A stretch of 64,000 nt of DNA, taken from NCBI GenBank assembly GCA_964017125.1, contig OZ024902.1:108087426-108151425 (forward strand). The letters are read 5' to 3'. The notes under the pieces are model-generated. The model made no database searches, was not told the DNA's origin, and saw nothing but the letters and a program-made list of their open reading frames with translations. The stretch comes from Flabesymbios commensalis. Lineage: Eukaryota > Annelida > Polychaeta > Terebellida > Flabelligeridae. A program made the translations under genes and the position numbers. Below are positions 56,054 through 64,000 of this stretch, piece by piece; position 1 is the stretch's first letter; the number at the start of each line of letters is the position of its first letter.

Positions 56054-56211
56054 CTGAAAGGCACGGAATGACACATCAATCAAATAAAATGGTGGACAAT
56101 AAAAGCAATTGAAGTAAGCTTCAAGTACACCAGAACCACTGGCAAGTTCTGTCTGTACGTGGTATGTATCGGTGTACAGTGATCACCGAATCATTAAATC
56201 CGACACGTGGC

Positions 56212-56292
56212 TAACCAAACACGTTGGACAAATGTAAGTTGATGTTGGGCCAGCGTCAAACCAACATTAGGTCAGCATCTCATATTTACCAG
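56212..56292. mobile_element. P1 palindrome, shortened
   Basis: AACCAAACACGTTGGAC, then TTGATGTTGGGCCAGCGTC directly joined to AAACCAACATTAGGTC. The centre's second half is missing. Confidence 0.55.
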
Positions 56293-56503
56293 GAACTCAC
56301 CACCCAGCACACTAACAATAACGTTTGCCCGATGTTAGTTTGTACTAGAAATGTTTTTTTGTAAGATGGCGTGATCGTATACAGTTTAGATTCAACGTGT
56401 ATACGTATAATTATTTTTACCAGCACACAGATTAACTGCATCGTATCACTAGTACCTTACTGAGAATAATTTAGAGATATATTGTGGTTCAGCAAGTGTG
56501 ATG

Positions 56504-56754
56504 TTAACCCTTTTCCTGCTGTGCCCGGTTATATACGGGGTTAAGGATGTTTTAGATCAATAAAAATATCACCCAATTATGATAAAATAGTTTTCAGTAG
56601 ATGCTTATAGTTGATCCAATAATTTAATATTAGACATGTCTATTTTTCATAAATCGTAATATTTTTCGTCATTTGAAGCTGGAAATTGCGTTAGCAATTC
56701 CAGCTTCAAATGACGAAAAATACAATTGAAGCAATTCAGCAGGACAAGGGTTAA
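56504..56754 (+). mobile_element. piggyBac-type MITE with hairpin near the right end
   Basis: TTAA at 56504-56507 followed by CCCTTTTCCTGCTG; right end CAGCAGGACAAGGG followed by TTAA at 56751-56754. The hairpin at 56660-56722 has GTCATTTGAAGCTGG and CCAGCTTCAAATGAC around TTGC-gtta-GCAA. Confidence 0.8.
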
Positions 56755-56972
56755 CAACATCGCGAGGAAATGCTAAAAAATCTACAAGATTTGTATATAA
56801 ACATGGTGCGCAACTTCGCATAATACACAAATATTTTCGTGAGATCACCGTAATTGTTTACTTGACACAAAATAACTCAAGATAATTCTTTCATTCGCAC
56901 ACACCACATTATCAACGCTCTCTCGTCACTTGCGTGTGCATTGATGATTGAGGCTATCTAGTATTCCAGCCA

Positions 56973-57037
56973 TGAAACGATGGTGAGTATTGGGCCAATG
57001 TCGTACGATGTTGGCCCAATGTTCACCATCGTTTCCA
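56973..57037. mobile_element. P1-related palindrome with rewritten arms
   Basis: GAAACGATGGTGA and TCACCATCGTTTC, then ATTGGGCCAA and TTGGCCCAAT, around TGTCGTACGATG. Confidence 0.75.
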
Positions 57038-57620
57038 GACAGACACTTATCTGTAGGCAGTTAGTTCAGCCTATCTATCAGTCAGCACACAACTGAACAG
57101 TTGCAGGTAGTAATGCGTGCTAAAATCCACGGTCAACTGTGGCCCAATGCCGGGCCACAGCTAGCCCAATTATCATGATTACTGTGTTTTATGGATACAC
57201 TACAAGTTTACCATTTTACCACGTTCATGTTTTGTTTGTTTATCGCATTATGTGAAAATTTAGAAAGATTTTATTGCTGCCACCTGATTTTCACAAATAT
57301 ACTAGCACGTGAGCATTACTGTATAGATTTAACTTTGCCACACTGCGCAGTATAATGAAAATTTGTTACTAACATAGTGATTATTTGGTAGCGCCCTGTA
57401 GTAATAAACATGTTAAATTAGCTGTATATCCACATTATTTTGTATCCGCCCTGTGACATTTATCTACGGATGATCGTGTTTTATATTAAAATTATGTACG
57501 GTGAGAAGACGGGTGATATGACTATATGTCGGTCTACATACATAGAATTGTTCTGCTTGACCGGGGAAAATAGAACCAATTGATAGATAGAACTGATTCT
57601 GTTTCTCTTGGTTTATGAAA
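57038..57620. other. Non-coding stretch
   Basis: No supported gene. A small CACGGTCAACTGTGGCCC segment near 57128 may be a P1 remnant. Confidence 0.4.
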
Positions 57621-57678
57621 GGATATGAAAGGGTGTATCTGCCACTTTACAAAGTGGCAGATACACCCTTTCATATCC
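57621..57678. repeat. P4 palindrome, perfect 27-bp arms
   Basis: GGATATGAAAGGG..GCCACTT, taca loop, exact complement ending CATATCC. Differs from 43017 by a base pair near the end changed on both sides. Confidence 0.9.
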
Positions 57679-57838
57679 AAGGGGAGAAATATATTATCAT
57701 TTATAGACAGCTCTTGTCATAACATTCTGAATGAATATTTCACATTTGAAGAAGTGTAGTGCGATAGTAGATCTATCTTGTAGTTGACCATAATATAGAG
57801 TGTTTGCTACACTAGCTGTTACTACGGACGTGATAGCT

Positions 57839-57936
57839 CCCAGCAAACACATAGCGCTGCCCCAATGTTGGTTTAATGTTGGGCCACCGTCGTAGACGGT
57901 GGACCAACATTGGTTCGAAATGTCATGTTTTCCGGG
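57839..57936. mobile_element. P1 palindrome
   Basis: Left CCCAGCAAACACATAGCGCT, centre GGGCCACCGTCGTAGACGG, right ATGTCATGTTTTCCGGG. Confidence 0.7.
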
Positions 57937-59826
57937 TGGCGTCTTATCCTTCACCTCTCTGTAATTGTTTGATTTAAAGAGCACGTCAATGGTTCGATCT
58001 GTCAACAGTAACACCTCTACCTTGACAACAGCATGCACAGCGATTGATCTGCCCTATCGATCGATAATACTTGTAGATATCTCATTATTGATTGTACATA
58101 ATGCTTGTTGCTCTAAGAGCTGTTAAAACTTGTTATTGATTGATTAAAACATGTCAAATACGATGATCAGATAACACGTGTAACATGAGGTTATTATCAC
58201 ACTATAACTGATAATGCTGGTTGTCATAGAAACTCTGAAGTGTCAAATTATCTTAGGGTATTTTCATCTATTTGAAGTTGGAATTATCATATATATATTG
58301 CAGAAACAGCTCTATTAAAACAGATTGTCCTGCACATTTAACAAAAATATTTTGAGCTAGTTGTGACAGTGTGTAATACTTTAATTTTTCTACTTGACAT
58401 CTCAACATGCTCAATGATGCGTTGTACACCGTACTGAAAAGGTCAACGTTAGGTTGCATCTACTTTAATGCTAATATAAGTACCATGTACTCGTCAATGC
58501 TATTCCATATCCTTGTGAACGATAATAGAACCTCAGAATTATGCAACTATTAAAACAAATTATTTGTGAGTGCTTTATTTATGTTAGTGTATGCGGGTAT
58601 AGGATTATGGGTGTGTATAGGGTTATATTCTTGTATATAAATGCAATTCGTGTGAGAGAGTTTGTAATTTGTTTTTTTTAATTATTCTTCTAACTATTTT
58701 AAAAATCTAGTGAATGTCGCACTAATGAAGTGCTCTCATCAACCAGACGAAAAATGGATATCATATAATATAAACATCAAACATAACGGTAAAGTAGTAA
58801 ACCGTTATTATGAAAATATATAATACGATAGATATGACTTTGTTTGGTGGTATATACACAAATTATGATACAGTACATGGATATACCAAGCGGATGTCGT
58901 ATGGTCTAGCATTGACTTGTTTGCAATGAGCCTGTATATTTTAATAAAATAGGAGTAAGCGCATTATAGATTGTGTTATTATAATATATAAGATTAGAAA
59001 GTGTTTGTAGATAATGAATAAATAATTTCATTATTAACAGCTCCAAACCATGCTGACTTAAAACTCTTTAAAATGGTTAACGTACGTTATCTTAGTTATA
59101 TTCATATAGTATTTGTAGTACATTTTTGCAAAATTATTCTTCATGCATATATCTAACTTCCATAGCACCTACTATCCTATCTGACATGCGCTCACAGTTA
59201 TAGTGATGAACCTGTTTGCATTTGTCATCTGGGTAAACCAAACAGCCGAGGAAGTAAGTCGGGAAAGTCCGACTAAAAAAGTTTTCATTTTTTTCAGAAG
59301 AGATTTATGATTGAAGGTCATTACAAAGTCGTGGTGCTGCGACGGAGAGGAACAACATGCATTTATTATGGAGTTTGACCTAGCACTTAGATACAGGCTT
59401 AGAGTTCCATATCATAAGAAACAAGTAAAAAATTACTTCATTTTGCATGTCTTCCCAATTATGGCTGAGGCTTTAGAAAGTTAGGGCGCTACAAAATCGC
59501 TCCCATCAGAAGCTTGGCCCTACGCTTACACTTGACGCCACTCAGATACTTGCAAACACGCGATGTTTATAGTACTTGTAGCGAGCATATAATTTGGAAA
59601 CTAGATGGATCACGCTGGCGATGAGCGACTGCACGAAAAGACGGCTTTATATTGGTCCAAATTAATGTTTTCACTCACATGAATCTATGTATTGGTAGGA
59701 ATGAAGAGCATGTATTTAACAGGGTATAAGTCGTGGCGGTAATACATATCCCACATTTCAGTCACACCAAATCAAGTTTTCACATTCTGAAAAGATCTGG
59801 ATGAGTACTGTGAGCGCATTTGGGCA
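57937..59826. other. Non-coding stretch, AT-rich
   Basis: Nearly 1.9 kb with no gene, palindrome or tandem repeat that I can support. Confidence 0.5.
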
Positions 59827-59831
59827 CATAT

Positions 59832-59886
59832 TTTTTACCCAACCTTGGTTTGATTGGAGATCCAGCATCAAACCAACGTTGGGTAA
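59832..59886. mobile_element. P1-related short palindrome
   Basis: TTTACCCAACCTTGGTTTGA and TCAAACCAACGTTGGGTAAA around TTGGAGATCCAGCA. Confidence 0.65.
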
Positions 59887-59950
59887 ATATGTCGACAACA
59901 CACAATGAGTTAATCCTTGGGTTAATCCCTGACAACTACATTGTTGACAG

Positions 59951-60040
59951 CACAGTATACTGCTCTGCAAAGCCAATTACAGTATCTGCTCACTTGTTAA
60001 GTACGCAGATACTGCCTTTTGGCTTTGCACGGCAGTATAT
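59951..60040. repeat. P3 palindrome
   Basis: Outer CAGTATACTGC and GGCAGTATATG, GCAAAGCC and GGCTTTGC, then CAGTATCTGC and GCAGATACTG around CACTT-gtta-AGT. Confidence 0.75.
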
Positions 60041-60396
60041 GCCTACATATGACAGTACTTGTAGCTATTCAACATGGTATACATGTAGCTGGTTGGGGAT
60101 CGTTATCAATCAAATATCTTGTGTGATAATTTACTGACGACACAGTCACATGACATTAATTACCCTGATAGTATCATCCATACCATTCCATTCTCCATAA
60201 TCTAGGATATCAGCACCTGTTTAAAACGCATCAATGATAATCAACCCCAGAAGCGAGCAATTTCGAAATTTTCATTATATACATCGTTTTCTTGGAACTA
60301 AAATGTGTCATGTGCTATTCAGTGCATTATCATCGTCTTGGAATTAAACATTATGCTAGGTGCTACATTTTAATTACCGTATTATGTGAGAATATG

Positions 60397-60775
60397 TTAA
60401 AGGGACATGCCCAGGTCTAAAATCATCAAACAATCGGTGATTTTATTTTAGCTTAATAATATGACTATATGATGTAAACATATCCATAGACTAGAACTGC
60501 AAAAGTTGTTTTAATTTTTGTGCTGCGCATTCACCAGTTAGGCTAGATATAAAGACGAAATTTCTGATTTCTAATTATGGCCAACCATGTCAAAAATAAG
60601 AAATACGGGAATTTCGTCTCTATATCTAGTCTAACTGGTGAATGCGCAGCAGGAAAATTAAAAAAACTTTTGCAGTTCTAGTCTATGGACATGTTTACAT
60701 CATATGGTCATATTATTAAGCTAAAATAAAATCACCGATTTTTTGATGATTTTAGACCTGGGCATGTCCCTTTAA
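60397..60775. mobile_element. TTAA-bounded foldback MITE, 379 bp (copy B)
   Basis: TTAA at 60397-60400 followed by AGGGACATGCCC; the complement GGGCATGTCCCT then TTAA at 60772-60775. The asymmetric centre is the reverse complement of the centre in copy A at 52498, so the two copies lie in opposite orientation. Confidence 0.85.
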
Positions 60776-62172
60776 ACATTATGTATCACCTCATTTAATT
60801 TCAAGAAACATCATCACGTAAGACATTTAAATTAACTTTATTTTATTTTGTGGTGTGGTAATTTTAAAGGGGTTGGAATCACACCAACCCCACCTGTGAG
60901 CAATCGACCTGACCCGATGTATCTTTACTTCACAAATCGTAATACAAATAGCATGGATGGCATTCACACGCATTAATGCGTAATGTACAAATTAGGCCTC
61001 TGTTCCCCTGATTATAGGTATCGACGGTGTTTATCGAAGCCCGATTGACCGAACGAGCACAAGACGCTAATATAACCCAATGGTGGTTTAATGTTGAGTT
61101 ACATATGGAGGACCTATTATTTAACGGAATTCTGATTTTTGACGAATTTTGTGTCAAACTTTTGGTTATTACTACAAATTACAAAATATTGTTCATTCAT
61201 TTGTGTGTTAAAACGTTGGCTATTATTAAGAGGCATCAGAATATATATTACATGTATAACATACAGTGCTTGCTTTTGCATGATGATCGCATGAAAGCTG
61301 CTGATAAAAACTGATTCAACAACCCGTCACCATATTGGGTTAATATGCACAAAGTAACCCATTAAACACTGCACAATCAAGTATGTTAAACGATAATTAT
61401 TCACCCCTTGGTAGGAGAATGTGATAGGGCGGCTGAATGTGACACCAGATTAAGCCTAATCTGACAGATAGATTATACAGATAATCCCTAAGTACCGAGT
61501 ACCAGCTTTTATTCAGCATACATTCTTTTCAGTGCTGATTGTATGCATGTGATTCAACAGTGGATTTGTAGTTATATTGTGTAGATCTAGATAATACACG
61601 TATTGAAACGGTTTCTAAAACCAAAGTAATAAAGACTAGAATTACAGCATTATACCTAAGTTTTTTAAGTGAGCCATTTCGATAATTTTGCTTAAGAAAT
61701 AGTATGTATAATGGCAGGAGAAAAAAGACATTGAACAAAAGATAGAAAAAAATAAAAGGAGAAATAAAGAAGTGTTATTATACAGTATGTCGTTGTAGAT
61801 GAGTGAGCTATATAATTTATATTATATATAGATAACGACATCATGTACATGAATCATATATTATGAATATGTACAGTTAAAAAAATCCTCAAAGTTTTGT
61901 GATTTTTCTAAAGCTTTAAGAAATGCTAATGACGAGAAAAATATCGAAGAATACAACAGAAAATATGCCATGTCTTATTGTATATATAATGTTAATGACA
62001 TTGTAACTCATAAATATGTGTCCATGAGACAAGTAATGACATGTTCCTGATCACATATCACCACATGTAGCAGTCACATGGCGACTGGATATCAAACTCT
62101 AACTAATAAAAAACATTAACAATGTCCACACCTATATACAGTTAGCAGCTCAATACACGTTAGTATATTTAC
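60776..62172. other. Non-coding stretch
   Basis: No supported gene. Near 61060-61100 (GAGCACAAGACGC..GGTGGTTTAATGTTGAG) there is a possible P1 left arm, and GGGTTAATATG near 61338 may be its distant partner. Confidence 0.4.
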
Positions 62173-62213
62173 TATAGCAAATAGCTTACATGCTACTTAA
62201 GCTATTTGCTAAT
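62173..62213. repeat. Small palindrome
   Basis: TAGCAAATAGCTTA and TAAGCTATTTGCTA enclose about 10 bases. Confidence 0.75.
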
Positions 62214-62319
62214 AGAGACATCTTCAATATATATCGACTGGAATCACTTTGTGTGCAAATGTTTTATTTATGCATAGTCTACTTGATAATATTATAGGAG
62301 TATGATAAGATAACAGTCT

Positions 62320-62428
62320 CCCAGCGAACACAACACATCTGTATAACATTTATGCAACGTCGGCCCAACGTCTTCGACGTTGGTCCAACATTGTACAAAT
62401 GTTATACAGATCTTTTGCGTTTAATGGG
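62320..62428. mobile_element. P1 palindrome, 109 bp, rewritten arms
   Basis: Left CCCAGCGAACACAACAC, then ATCTGTATAACATTT paired with AAATGTTATACAGAT, and centre GGCCCAACGTCTTCGACGTTGG. Length as in the other full copies, but the arm middle is unlike them. Confidence 0.8.
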
Positions 62429-63429
62429 TTGTTATACCTTTTACGTGAACATTCGTGTTTTGCTTAAATTTCCCTGGACATAAATTAGCTTGCATGTACA
62501 CGGACGTGTCCCAAAGACGCATTCGCTCATTAAGTCCAGTCTCAAGGCATTGATTTACCATTCGGGTCTCCACCAGGAAGGCAAGCCTTATAGAACACGA
62601 TGCTCATAAATACGTGGAAGAAGCACTTAAGACCAGCTTTAAAAGGCGCGCACGCAATATGGTGAGCAAATAGTAACGTGTTCTAGGCAATTAATTATCA
62701 AGTGGAAGGAGAGCGCATGCTTGACCTGATATAACCCGGATGTAAACAAAAGGCGTGCCTTCTAATTGGACCTTAATGTTCAAGAGTGCTCTATTAGAAT
62801 TGCATGGTGAAAATGTATTTGCTTTAAGAACGTGAGCAACAAATTGACCACTCTGAATAATTTACAAGTCCTTCCTGATTCTCTGTAATCTTGCTGTTTG
62901 CCATATGTCATAGGGACCTTGGATTAGGTTATCAGAAACGATTACTCTTAAACATGGTAAAGAGAAATATGGCACTTTATTGTAGGTAAAAAAATTCATC
63001 ACATAATGGCTTTCCGTTGAAACATTTCTACACATAACTTAGATTAAAGTGGATATGAATTGATGTTTACCGAACACAAATAGTGGTTAATTTTCATTTA
63101 TAAATGGTAAAGTTCAGAAATTTAATTTTTTATACATACATTCTCCATGGCGAAAGTGTGTAATATCATACACTAAATACCGTTATCAGTGGTTGTAGTA
63201 AAAAAATATTTTTTTAGCTGTTGTGAAGTACCCAGAGTATCTTAGCGGTATCCACTCTGGCAACTTTTTTTTCAAATCCCCGATAACAACAAATGATTCA
63301 TATTCAACCAGAAAGAGTTGTTCGGAAACGAAGAGGAAAGCATCCCTCTGTTACCATGGTTACCGCCAGTCGGACATTGTAAATTTGGTACAGATCAGCA
63401 AACCTTGTCAATAGTTATCCTTATGTAAC
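62429..63429. other. Non-coding stretch
   Basis: No supported gene or repeat recognised. Confidence 0.4.
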
Positions 63430-63770
63430 ACAGGTCAGTTTATTTATTTTATTACTCCACCTATGAAGCAAGGATTCCGAGACAATGAGTAAAATTGTAA
63501 CAAAATGGCTACCAGTCGGCCATTTTGGATTATATGTGTTGTCCTTGTGTAACACCGGACACTTTATTTGATATTAACGCTCTAGCTATCATGCAATATC
63601 TCCCGAGATGGTCAGCAAAATTAAAACAAAATGGCTGGCAATCGGCCATTTAGATTTTATCTTTGCAAAATTGTTCTATATCGAGCAAAATTTCCGAGAT
63701 AATTAGAAAAATGATTGAAAATGGCGGCCTGTCGGCCATTGCGAAATTTGTCATGGGTTATCTCTGTGTA
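63430..63770. repeat. Tandem repeat, three units of about 120 bp
   Basis: AAAATGGC(T/G)..(G/T)TCGGCCATT recurs at about 63502, 63631 and 63719, each preceded by a CCGAGA-type phrase (TTCCGAGACAATGAG, TCCCGAGATGGTCAG, TTCCGAGATAATTAG). Each unit holds a small inverted repeat ATGGC..GCCAT. Confidence 0.7.
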
Positions 63771-64000
63771 TGACCTTACATCTTGTTCTATTTTCATGGT
63801 CCAGCTATTTTGATTTGAGTTTTAGTTACGTAAACACTTGGTTAATATAACAAAATTACTCAAAATCAAATTTGTTTGCTCCCAAAAGTTAATCAGGTCA
63901 TTGGCTGACATAGCTAAACATATTTGCCAAATCAAAAGACGATTTGATGGAAACGCGCTAACGAACCTTCTTCGTTAGTTGCCATGTTAAATAAAGGTGT

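Overview
The window is nuclear DNA of an animal. Gene content is very low, introns and splice-type signals are present, and most of the sequence is transposon-derived or simple repeat. The repeat types (tRNA-headed SINEs, TTAA-flanked piggyBac-type MITEs, a gypsy-type LTR element, repeats containing a 'gggccataacttt' phrase that I associate with bivalve and gastropod genomes) suggest a marine invertebrate, most likely a mollusc. That placement is an inference from repeat style, not from a marker gene.

Layout. 1-3.6 kb: part of a Thr/Ser-rich, mucin-like gene on the minus strand built of about 55-residue (165-bp) tandem repeats, interrupted by a 200-N assembly gap. 3.6-6.6 kb: short palindromic elements and a SINE. 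6.6-8.5 kb: a minisatellite with a strict 42-bp unit. 8.5-13.2 kb: scattered palindromes, one split by a SINE. 13.27-17.53 kb: a 4.3-kb foldback element with long, unequal inverted arms. 18-32.6 kb: many palindromic MITEs, two SINE families and one possible small coding exon (22.6-22.8 kb). 32.67-33.63 kb: a 21-bp minisatellite. 33.65-42.84 kb: a young gypsy-type LTR retrotransposon with 1.9-kb LTRs, a gag-like frame and a protease-like frame. 43-47.3 kb: more palindromes. 47.4-48.45 kb: a satellite with a unit of about 161 bp. 49-64 kb: MITEs, SINEs, two 375-bp foldbacks, one convincing minus-strand 5' coding exon (55.9-56.05 kb) and a short tandem repeat at the right edge.

Host gene content is small: the mucin-like repeat exon, the 21-codon exon with its donor at 55.91 kb, and a possible orphan exon at 22.6 kb. 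All three lie on the minus strand. They could belong to one or several genes with long introns, but nothing here joins them.

The most striking property is the number of hairpin-forming palindromes: about 30 copies of a 109-bp family (called P1 here), eight or nine TTAA-bounded MITEs carrying a hairpin cassette, two 375-bp foldbacks, and the smaller families P3, P4 and P5. In almost every one the two arms of a copy match each other far better than they match the arms of sister copies. Sequence differences between copies appear on both arms, like compensatory changes. This points to a process that keeps rewriting one arm from the other. A second notable observation is that the two LTRs of the retrotransposon look identical over about 610 and 800 bp but are strongly diverged across a central block of about 450 bp that holds the promoter.
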